Translations under genes and position numbers: made by a program
Notes under the pieces: generated by a model
Databases searched by the model: none
The model's input: only the letters and a program-made list of their open reading frames with translations
What the model was told of the DNA's origin: nothing
Assembly (NCBI GenBank): GCA_907165275.2
Contig: OU015669.1
Location: forward strand, 2,006,501-2,070,500
Length of the DNA stretch: 64,000 nucleotides
Direction of reading: 5' to 3'
Source of the DNA: Zygaena filipendulae
Taxonomy: Eukaryota; Arthropoda; Insecta; Lepidoptera; Zygaenidae
In this document: one piece after another, positions 40,239 to 49,929 of the stretch
How positions within the stretch are numbered: position 1 is the stretch's first letter
Layout: each line of letters begins with the position of its first letter

Positions 40239-42534
40239 TATTATTGTTTATAATATCGCACGAGGTAGATACGTCCGGACCGCTCAATCGCCCCGCTGCT
40301 ACTGTGTTCATCCATTGAAATGTGCGTTTTCCGCATGACCCGCCACCCACTCCCGCTGCCCGCCCCGCGCCACTGTAATTGCACACTAAGGTAATTGTGT
40401 AAACAACACGCTGCTTTTACAACATCAACGACAGTGTCTACATTGAGTTCCAATGGCTTAAAAAATACCCGCCATTTTTGAGCCAAAATGCCAAATGTGC
40501 TCTCTACTACACGTCTTGCACTACTGAGTCTCTTATTATATGTCCTTTTTCTTTCATCCTGTATGGTTACATTAGTTGGGAAAGGTCTCATCAAAAATGT
40601 TTCTAATTTGAAACCGCCATCTCCAATAAAAACGTGAGGGACTGGCTTTTCTCGACCTGGTAACGGCTTTGACCCGGGAATGTTCAGCTGATTGTTAACA
40701 ATTTTTTGATAGAATGACGTCCTTTGGAAAACCGTACTGTCACTATCTTTTCCATAACTGCCAACATCAATCAAAATAAATTTGTAATCTGGATCCACCA
40801 CTGCAAGCAACACAATAGAGAATCTTTGTTTATAGCAAAAATGTAATGTTCCCGTATTAGGTGGGCATTTTATATAAACATGTTTTCCATCGATACTGCC
40901 AATACAATTTGGAAATCTCCACTTCTCACAGCTTCTGCCTCCTTCCATGTTTTTTCAGTCGGCTCTGCCATATATAGTGGTTGTAATGTGTTCCATATAA
41001 CTTTACTTACTTCCTTCACTATTTTACCAACTGTTGTAAATCCCATACGGTATGAATGGCCAATTGTTTTAAACGTATCTCCTGTAGCAAGGTACCTGAA
41101 ACATTTTTTTTTTGTTTTTAGGTAAAGTATGGATAGCCAAGTGGAAGAGTCTGAGGGATAACTACAACAAGTACAAGAAAAATAATGAATCTTCTACAGG
41201 CCAGGCTTATAAAAAGTATAAGTCTTGGCCATGGGCTTCGCAATTGAGGTTTTTAGACGATTTTAATTTTAGAAGACAAACAGAAAGTAATAGTGAGCGT
41301 TCTCCAGCCAACGATTATACCACTGTTACAGCCGACACAGAGAACTCTACGATGAATGAAACACAAAATACTACACATTCTGAAGTTTCTGTATATGCAA
41401 CTGGACCAAGCAAGCAAATTACGAGAAAACGAATAAAAACGAGCACAGACCCCAGTGATAGTGATAAAATACTAGAATATTTAAAAAATAAAGATGAAAA
41501 AAAAGCCAAAATGGATGGAGTCGATCATTTTTTTTTAAGTTATGCACAAACTTTTAAGACATTCACACCTAGAATGCAAAGTATGGTAAAGCTAGAAATG
41601 GCTTCTCTATTTGCCCGGTACGAGCTACAACTGGTAGAAGGGAGTGATGCAATTGCTTCTCAAGTTGCACCGCGATCAGTCAATCAAAAAGGCCTTGCAG
41701 CTCTACACCTAATTCGGAGTCGGTTCCAAGTCCCTATGATCAGAGTTCAAGTTCGTGGGCCGTTCCTAGCCCTGTTTCTCAACAGTTTCCGGAACCTGGT
41801 AATGCATCTAATCAAGAAAATAGGGTGTTTTACGTCCTTTCACCACAATCAACTCCAACAATTCAAACAGCTAGTCCACCACCGCAGCCACAGTTGACTG
41901 GAAACCTAAGAAATATTACGAAAACATTTCTAAATGAACGTTTCGTATATTTTGTTATTAATTTACTTTAATGTCTTTTCTTATCATTAATAAATAAATA
42001 CATACCTTAGAAATACAGCCAGCCTTTCTTTTGATGAAACACATTTTCTCCAGTTAGTATTTTGTTTTTCGATAGCAGGTTTTATGATGTTATACAATTC
42101 ATTAAAACTATTAATCGACATTCGAAAATAAACATAGAATCTTTGTTCATCTTTAAGTAAATCCTGAAAAATATTACTAAATTCGCCTTGTTCTTCTCGC
42201 GTTGTGTTAATTGGGTGCACCCAATACTTCCTTTTCTTTTTAGAAGCTGCTAAGCTCCACAATAACAATAGTTCTTCATCGGATGATGAACTTTCTAGTG
42301 ACATGTTGCACGTCCATAGACTCAAATGAAACTAGAACGCGAGAATTTGAACGCCGCTTGTGTGCGTTGGAACTCTTGAGCGGTCAACGGTCACTAGAAC
42401 GTAGAACTCTGACCGCTCTCTGTGTGTTCACGCTCATAGATATACTCACAGAGGAGGCATCCTGACCGCGTCGGTCAAGTAGAACGCAGCGTTCGCGCGT
42501 TCATTGCTGTTTCGGAGACCAAATTGGAAGGAAG

Positions 42535-44766
42535 ATGGAGACCGAAAAGCTAATTATGTTAGTACGTGAAAGGCGTATTATACGATGCGAAGGATAAAGA
42601 TTATAAAAACCGAGGAATCGTAGCCGAAGCATGGTTGGAAATTGCCAGAGAAATGGGAAACGAAAATGGTAAGCCATAAAATAGTGTTTTGAGAACATGT
42701 ATTTATTGCCACTCGTTCAAAAACTACCTACTTTTTTTAAGGAAAATAGAAAGGTATTTTTACTAGCTAGGTTTTGTAGAATAACAATAAAACCTCAGTC
42801 ACAATATATTTTATTACCTACATCGTTATTCCAGCCAAAATTTAAAGTCGAACCACAGATCAGTAAAGTTACGAATGAAAAAGAATAACCTGCCAACACT
42901 AAAGAGACTGTAATGCATATAATACTTCTTGTAATACCTTATTTATGATACATACTTTTATACCTACATATAGTAGTATAGTAGTATGCAGAAGTAATTT
43001 GTTGGTAGATACATAATGAAGCAGTTTGACACTTATTATATTAATGTTGACTAAAATATGAAATAAAGTGTTCACGAACTTCATATGCTGTCATATTACT
43101 TCTCTGGGCATTTGGTGCGAAATCATTAAAAGATCGGGCATTCATATAGTAACGACGAACCATATCCTCATCTACCACTTTGTTGTCCCCCTTAATTCTG
43201 AGGTAGTTGTGTAAGCAACACGCAGCTTTTATAACTTCGTTTGTTGTTTCTGTGCTTAGTTCAATTTCATTCATAAAAACCCTCCATTTCTGAGCCAAAA
43301 TTCCGAATGCACTCTCAACTATACGCCGTGCACCACAAAGTCTGCGATTATAATTTGCTTTTCTATGGTCCCGAATTACTATGTCAGTAGGAAATGGTCT
43401 CATTAAAAAATTTTCTAACTTGAAACTACCATCTCCTAGAAATACGTGAGGCACAGGTACTTCCATCCCTGGCAATGGCTTTGGTGGTGGTATATTAAGC
43501 TCATTGTCAATCAACTTCTTGTAAAAGACAGAATTTTGAAAAATTGTGCTGTCACTGTCTTTGCCGTAACTACCTACGTCAATCATAATAAATTTATAAT
43601 CAGAGTCCACCACTGCCAGCAATACTGTTGAGAATTTTTGTTTATGACAATAATGCAAAGACCCCGTGTTGGATGGGCATTTTATTGTTACATGTTTGCC
43701 ATCTATACTGCCTAGACAATTTGGAAATCTCCATCTTTCATGAAATCCGATGACAGACTGCTTCCACATTTCTTCAGACGGGAATGGCATGTATGTTGGT
43801 TGTAGATTTTTCACAATTGCACTACATGTTTCCTTGATTATTGTTGTAACAGTAGATTTTCCCATACAATATGAATTGCTTATTGTGGATGAGTAATCTC
43901 CAGTGGCAAGATACCTGAAACAAATATAAAAATACAAATATATTAATAACAAGTTTGTTATAAATGTGCAAATCCGAATTGATCGTCGTTCATATTTGTT
44001 TACAGGTAAACAATGGGCTACTAAATGGAAAAGCTTGAGAGAAAATTATAAGAAGTTCAAAAAGTCAACAGAAACGGCTTTTGGATCTGCATATAAAAAA
44101 TACAAAAATTGGCCTTGGGCAGATCAGCTGCGCTTTCTAGATGATACCATTGCACTGAATGAAACTGATAGTAATATTAACAGTGAAAATAGCAACAGCA
44201 TTTCACAAGTTTCTGACTCAACCAACCAACCAAGTCCAAGTAACAGTGTTGATTTGCGAGATTCTGTCTCGGACTCTGAGAACCTCTCCCGTCCCGGTTC
44301 CAGTAATAGTATTTACTCTAGAAATTCTGCCAAAAATAAAAACATAACACAAAAAGGTGATTCAGATCCACAACAGCAACTGTTAAAATATTTACACGAG
44401 AAGAATCTTAACAAGAGAAAACTTGATGATATTGATTATTTATTTCAAAGTTATGCGACTTCTATGAAAAAAATTCCGGCTCGCATGTAAAGTATGCTCA
44501 AATTAGATATGGCAACATTATTTGCAAAATATGAAATGCAAATCCAAGATAATATAAATATAACTCCAGTCAATTCACCACCAACTAACTTGTCTACTGC
44601 AGATTCCATATCATATAAGTATTCATCCGAAGACAGTATGTTACAAGATGTTGAAGACTTACAAGGTCTGGCTGAATTGTCATCACGCGAAATGGATGAA
44701 TTATTACATGATACACAACATGTTCAGTCAAATGAAGTAAATCAAGACCAAAATACGTATATCTGA
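42535..44766 (+). pseudogene. MADF/BESS accessory gene of B (broken)
   Basis: Exon 1 is 42535-42668 with donor AATG/GTAAGC. Compared with A it lacks two bases near 42575 (in CGTATTATACGATG), which shifts the frame before YKNRGIVAEAWLEIAREMG. Exon 2 opens at 44006 after TGTTTACAG (KQWATKWKSLRENYKKFKK, NWPWADQLRFLDD). It has an in-frame TAA at 44488-44490 where A has CAA (RMQSM), then continues in the same frame (LKLDMATLFAKYEMQIQD) to a stop at 44766. So there is one frameshift and one nonsense change. Confidence 0.8.
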
Positions 44767-45165
44767 ATTTTCCTGAGCTTAGACGGTGTTATGAAGAAGC
44801 CGCTGAAGTAATTAATAATGATAATGAATAATTCTTAAGAATATACATTAATTTGTTTAAGGAATAAAGTAACTTACCGCAAACATACCACCAATCTTTC
44901 TTTTGCTCCAGTTAGTATCTTGTTTAAGTAAGTCATGTTTAATTTTGTCATACAGCTCATTGAAGGAATTAAATGTCATCCGAAAAGAATTATAAAAAAT
45001 TTCTTCGTCATTAACCCATTTAGAAAAAAGTCTATGAAATTCTCCATGTTGTTCTCTATCCTTATTTACTGGGCGCACCCAGTATTTTCTTTTCCGTCTT
45101 GACGCTGATAATGACCACAAAATCAATAATTCGTCTTCTGAAGAAGAACTATCGTCAAAAAACAT
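43041..45165 (-). pseudogene. Harbinger transposase of B (exon 1 damaged)
   Basis: Exon 2, 43914-43041, is fully open: YLATGDYSSTISNSYCMGK, CLGSIDGKHVTIKCP (Asp 1), VFLGDGSFKLENFLMRPFP (Asp 2) and IVESAFGILAQKW (Glu), ending with VREHFISYF. Exon 1, 45165-44878 (DDSSSSEDELLILWSLSAS, KRKYWVRPVNKDREQHGEF, SFRMTFNSFNELYDKI), has lost about 14-16 bases near 44910 relative to A, so the frame at the splice donor no longer joins exon 2. The catalytic exon alone would be intact. Confidence 0.8.
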
Positions 45166-45497
45166 GGTGACACTAGTGGTACCGCGTGGACCGTTCAACA
45201 GCGGGGTTCGTGAGCAATTGCCCGCTCGAACGCAGAACGCGAACGCAGAACGCTTGACCGCGTGACCGCTCTCTGTCTGATAGGAGCCTAAAATTGGTGC
45301 GATGCGCTGAGTTCATGCTGTGCTATATCACGCGCCGCCCTTTTCCTCCTCCCTCACCCCCGGCCGAAAGCGAAACCAGCGACACAACACGTCTGGACAC
45401 GATCCTGTGTGTGCCTGCGACGGATTTGCACTGGCGCCAAAAGATTGTTTTTGTCGTAGTTTTTCTCTTTTGTAGATCTAGGATCTAGGATTACAAC

Positions 45498-46687
45498 ATG
45501 GAACACTTTATAGAGAGTGTAAGAAAATATCCGTGCCTGTGGAACACTACAACAGAACAGTACAAAAATAATGCATTGAAGGATGCAGCGTGGAGAAAAG
45601 TAAAACAAGAGTGTGATCTCCCCGACAGTGAGTAAATATTTTATTTAAAACAGTTATTTTGCATACGAGATAATTGATCCTGTACACGTGTGTTTTGCCA
45701 TGAGACTCGTCCGATAGTATTAAAATATCGGCAAAATTCTTCCCGGATGAAAAAATTTTCATTGGAATATGTGAAACCGCAGTGAGTCAAAGGTATTAGT
45801 TGGTTGGTATTAAGTGGCTCTCTGGTAGTGCTGTTATAGTATTTGTTTTCAATTAGAATATTATGTAACACGCACGTGGCTTTAACAATTATGTCAACAA
45901 GTTGAACACGGCACTCAAAAGGACGCCTATATGGAGAGTATAGTTTAGTTGCCAATAATCCAAATGTGTGTTCTATTACTTGGCGTGCCCTTGACAACCG
46001 GTAGTTGAAAATTCTTCTTGAATCGGTTACTTTATTTTTTGGGTAAGCACGCATTATATGTCTTTCAAGAGGGAAAGCTTCATCCCCCACAAGAACGTAC
46101 GGTATTTCTGGGCCTCCATTATAAAGTGGCTCATCGAGAGGTTAATTTAATTGGTCAGTTCTTAATTTTTGTCCAAAAATACTGTCATTTAAAATCCCGC
46201 CATCACTAAAACGACCCATAGACCCAACATCAATATAAAGTAATCTGTTGTTTGCATCAGCCACCGCCAATAAGACAATTGAAAATATTTTTTTGTAATT
46301 GTAAAAATCGGTACCAGAGTTTGGAGGTGCTTGTATTTTAACTGCTTTCCATCAATTGCACCTATGCAATGATCAAATTGGGTTATATTTTTAAAATCAG
46401 CAGCAATATTTTTCCAGTTCTCTGTAGTTGGCTCTCTTAACACCAATGGTTGAAGATGAATCCATAAAGCGTTGCTAACTTCTTCAACAATACCAGATAT
46501 TATACTTATTCCCATTCTGTAGCTATATCCCATAGAAGTAAAAGAGTCAACTGCAGCCAAAAACCTGAAAAAAAAATTAATAATTAACTATTATGTTTCA
46601 GTCAAAGAAGCAAAGAACATGTGGAAAAAATTAAGAGATGGATATAGACAAGCACTCGGTAGGAAAAAATGTACAACAGCAGGCGAA
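45498..46687 (+). pseudogene. MADF gene of D (truncated by F)
   Basis: Exon 1 is 45498-45627 (MEHFIESVRKYPCLWNTTTE, then ALKDAAWRKVKQECDL) with donor GACA/GTGAGT. Exon 2 starts at 46602 after GTTTCAG (KEAKNMWKKLRDGYRQALG, then RKKCTTAG) and is lost about 85 bases later where F begins. Phase 1 junction as in the others. The MADF domain is therefore split and incomplete. Confidence 0.75.
45641..46564 (-). pseudogene. Harbinger transposase of D, catalytic exon (frameshifted)
   Basis: The exon starts at 46564 after TTTTTTTCAG. The first part (46560-46189) has YSYRMGISIISGIVEEVSNA, HCIGAIDGKQ (Asp 1; Gln where relatives have His) and a readable but slipped stretch near 46330. The second part (46090-45641) has MGDEAFPLERHIMRAYPKNK (Asp 2) and VIEHTFGLLATKL (Glu). 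Between them (46090-46189) some bases are missing or shifted. Exon 1 would lie to the right and is not visible near F. Confidence 0.75.
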
Positions 46688-48663
46688 TCGCGGTAATAAA
46701 AAATATGATGAAACGTCTACGCTTCGTTTGCGTTTCAGCTCTAGTTGAGTTCCATTTTAGTTCCAGCCAGTGCGAAATTTCGTATCGCGGTAAAGTTCAC
46801 GCGCAAGCTAAGATGAAACTCAGATCGAACGCAACTCGAACACAAGGGTATTAGAAATGTTAGAGATGTAACCACAGTATTCACATCGTTACCGCTATTT
46901 TTATACAATCGATGGTCGACTTAGTGGTTTTTTGTCGCCGCACTGGCTTTGACAGCTAACATTGACAGATGTTTCGAAAAAGCGAACAAAGAATTAATTT
47001 ATTTGAATGTTTTAAAACTTGAGTCGTATGGTTTGAAGTGGTTCCAATAGTTTCAAGTGGTTCTACGTATTCTCAGTGGTATGGAATTTATACTCCCATA
47101 CAATTTATGCCAGTCGTGCTTTAGCTATTGTAAGTGTAACTTTGGTAAGTGATTTTATACTACCTACCTTTCTTGTTTGAAATTGAAAACGATGAAACTT
47201 TTAGATGAAATCATGTAACCCTTACTGTTTTTTAGATATACCATAAAATGGAAATCAGCCGGAGACACAACACAGTCCGTCAGCTAGAGGTGATGGTAGA
47301 GTTTTTGGAAGCACATCCAGACCTCGCCCTCGGTCGCGTAAGATCTAAAGAAGCAAGGGCAGTGGCGCAGAGACTGTGGCAGGAGTGCGCGGAATCCCTC
47401 AATGCTTTGGGACCGGCGAGGACCGGAAAGGAGTGGTCAAAGGTATGTTGTTTTAGACTAAATTTAAAATTATATGATATGTGTGAAATAGTGTAAATAC
47501 TCTACACTGTACCTAGAGGTTACATACTTTGTGTGGTCAACTATCAAAACTTTAAAACTTAATAATGTAGGTACAGGGTAAAATTAAGAACATGACCCGC
47601 ACAAAGAATTTCACCTTTAAAATTATGAAGAATTGATTTGTTTAAATGTAACTCACAAAAATTCTTTATAAAAATGTTACAGGTGTGGAATGACCAAAAA
47701 ACAAAAGTTAGAACAAAGTTAGTTAATATTAATGCCAGTCACCGGGCTACTGGTGGAGGTCCCAGCAATGCTCCAACTTTAACACGTTTACTGCGTAACA
47801 GGCCGATATCGGCCTGCCGCGGTACTTGAACTGGTGCGGACGAAGAAAACTATGTCCCTCTCGCTTGTGCGAAACGATTATCTCAGGTGTTTGTAAAAAT
47901 TCGACAGAGACAAATATATATTTCATCTTGCGGTAAATGCCGTAGTTGTTCCCCATCAAAACATAACGGCAGGCTTTTATTGACCTACCACGCACTGACG
48001 GTGAAAAAACATCCGCGAGTGCGGCAGTGGGCCTATTTCGGCCCGCCCTCCCACCAGGCAGCTGGCGACCCGATACCGCACAGAGCGCGCGCCCCGCCAG
48101 TTAGTGTTGTGCTATCTAACAGCTCTGTCGTAGCGTCCGATATTATCAACAATGGCAAGCAATAAAAGAAAAATACAAATTTTGGAAAATAGAGTAATTC
48201 GCCCTGCAGTTATTGACAGTGATAGTGACAGCAGTGAAGAAATATTTTCCACTAAGAAAACTAAAAAGGATTTGGAAACAAATGTGCACGGAAAACAAAG
48301 CACAAGCGGTAAGTTTTATTTACTACCTACACATATCAACATATCAGCCTTAGACGCATAATGACGTGGGGATTTTTTATGTAATACCATCCTTTATGAA
48401 AAAGATTATTCTTAACACTTTCATTGCATTTTAATGATTTATTTTCAACAGTTGATGTCGAGAAAATTTAGTTTTTTTGAACATCTTTTCAATTGAACCA
48501 TAATCCGTCCGCTTTTACCCCAACACTCCTTTTTCTCGCTAAATAAGACACAATAAGAGTCACAGTAAACTTTTTTTGTCAACAGCGGACGTTTTCAGTA
48601 GCCCCAGTGGAAGAAAATTTCATATTCTTAAACCAGTCTCGTTTTCACATGTAACTAAAACAG

Positions 48664-48893
48664 GTATGTCTTAATTTAAATAATTTATTTGCTTTTAGTG
48701 TTATAGTTTCTGCTGAGCATCTATTGACAGATATCTCTCTCTCTCTATCTCTCAAAATTTCATATTTTATTTAATTTTTTAATTATATTATATTATGCGT
48801 GAAAGAGTAGCAAACATCCATACATCTAAACTTTCACATTTATAATATTAGTGTAGATTAATTTTATTCCACTTACCTTTTTTTGCATTACAG
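48664..48893. other. intron with CT microsatellite
   Basis: Non-coding intron of the unidentified gene. A CTCTCTCTCTATCTCTC tract lies at about 48734-48751 and the remainder is AT-rich. Confidence 0.5.
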
Positions 48894-49142
48894 AATGTAA
48901 AAATAAACCTTTACTGCACTGTGCTCGTATCGGCTGATTGTAAATAAAAGAAACTGTTTCTGACAAATCTATAGTTGTTTATTTCTGTGTTCACGAGCTT
49001 ACTGTGTAGTACTTAAAGTTAGTTTACAAGGTGCGCGAGCGCACGCCGCAGAGGCTAGGAGGGGTCTGTCGAGACCGCGGCTCGCATTCATTAGCATAAC
49101 CAAAAGTAGTGCGTCAGCGTACAAGATTGCTGAGACGCTACA

Positions 49143-49929
49143 TCATTCCCCCCTTTTTCTAAAATTTTTGAGGAACAAAAAATTTTCCAAAACCTGTTAC
49201 GCTAAAATTTATATAAAACAAAACAAAACGCATACACTATACCCTTAAATTAAAACATTCACATTTCGCGCGACCGTCTCACTTTTCGCTAAACAATAAC
49301 ACGGTGTATCATTACATGAGTAGGTACATGGTCGCTTATTGCGCTCTCTATGTTACAGAGTTATACATTGAATTTTTTACCATTCGATATACTATATAAA
49401 TATTAACATCTTATATCTATAGTATACGACTACAAATTCGGTATCTATTAAATTGTTAAATTTGCCATCCAATTGAAAAGTCATTGCTCCAAAAAATAAA
49501 AAATATATGCTAACTCATCATTGTGTCAAAATGCACAACTGGCCAGTTTGTACATTGCAACACAATAATGTTTTATGCAATATTCTGTACCTAATCTAAA
49601 ACACTAAACATGCAAACCATACATTTTAAAAAAATAGGTTTTATAATTAAACACATAGTACACAAAGACTCTGCAATATTATATAGGTATTCTCATAATA
49701 TTACCATACATGTGTGATTGCGTAATGTACGACGCAAAAAACGCTGCGCTGCGAATAACTCTTTGCGAGTATCATCGCATGCAGTGATGCTACGCTTTCA
49801 AACAAAACAAAATATTGAACGAACGTAATGTCGTGAACACAAGTGTTATCTAATACATATATATTACTGACAAAAAAAACTGAACAAAAGTAATATCGTA
49901 GACAAAAGTGTTACATATTATCTATATTA
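49143..49929 (-). other. Gypsy2 3' untranslated region and polypurine tract
   Basis: AT-rich, no env-like frame. On the minus strand it ends in AAAAAGGGGGGAATGA directly before the LTR at 49142, the expected polypurine tract. Confidence 0.75.

Larger units (their letters stand above)
37837..40386. mobile_element. Harbinger C, copy 2 (complete, innermost)
   Basis: A 2,550-bp element. TAA at 37834-37836 and 40387-40389 is the target duplication; removing the insert restores the transposase frame of A. Ends: AAGTGTGCAATTACAGTGGC left and GTGTGCAATTACAGTGGCGC right (minus strand). Subterminal runs of GGGCGGGCAGCGG occur at both ends. Both genes are open with good splice sites. The near-perfect match to 1-1301 points to recent movement. 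Confidence 0.93.
37453..41971 (+). pseudogene. MADF/BESS accessory gene of A (broken)
   Basis: Exon 1 is 37453-37600 (LIELVRERRLIYDLSDVNYK, then AWLEIATEMGF) with donor GAGA/GTAAGT. Exon 2 starts at 41122 after GTTTTTAG (KVWIAKWKSLRDNYNKYKK, SWPWASQLRFLDD). A phase-1 intron, like the others. After FTPRMQSMVKLEMASLFARY the frame should change at about 41690 (an A5 run): the shifted frame gives a Ser/Pro/Gln-rich tail to a stop at 41971, whereas the unshifted one looks random. One single-base frameshift therefore broke the C-terminus. The intron holds transposase exon 2 and the 2.55-kb element C. Confidence 0.7.
37676..42304 (-). pseudogene. Harbinger transposase of A (split by C)
   Basis: Exon 1 is 42304-42006 (an acidic Ser start, KKKRKYWVHP, FYVYFRMSINSFNEL). 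Exon 2 begins at 41095 after TTTCAG and runs to 40390, is interrupted by element C, and resumes at 37836 to a stop at 37676. The DDE core is present: CIGSIDGKH, VFIGDGGFK and VVESTFGIL. The second catalytic motif reads GDGGF where relatives have GDEAF or GDGSF. A frameshift at about 40930, just before the first Asp motif, and the insertion inactivate it. Reading across the C insertion restores the expected C-terminal RDEYIAYF-type helix. Confidence 0.85.
37263..42439. mobile_element. Harbinger A (inserted in B, split by C)
   Basis: The ends are CATAGAGCCCGCGCACACAG left and, on the minus strand, CTATGAGCGTGAACACACAG right, then AGAGGGCGGTCA against AGAGAGCGGTCA. The subterminal CGGTCA/GCGTTC repeats resemble those of B, so A and B are related families, as their proteins also show. 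The flanking TTA/ATA do not match perfectly, so the end points may be off by a few bases. It contains C inside the transposase gene. Confidence 0.75.
37183..45288. mobile_element. Harbinger B (outer element of triple nest)
   Basis: Terminal inverted repeats differ by one base: GGCTTCTATCAGACAGAGAG left and GGCTCCTATCAGACAGAGAG right (minus strand), followed by GCGGTCACGCGGTCAAGCG on both. The flanks are TTA (37180-37182) and TAA (45289-45291), which differ by one base. B's own sequence is 37183-about 37262 plus about 42440-45288; the middle is element A. Its two genes are interlocked as in the other elements, but both are broken. Confidence 0.85.
45292..46687. mobile_element. Harbinger D, left part (interrupted by F)
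   Basis: Contains MADF exon 1 (plus), the transposase catalytic exon (minus) and the start of MADF exon 2 (plus), in the same interlocked order as C, H1 and H2. At about 46688 it is cut by element F. The sequence 60850-61100 may be its continuation. No terminal repeat could be identified; B sits directly to the left. Confidence 0.6.
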
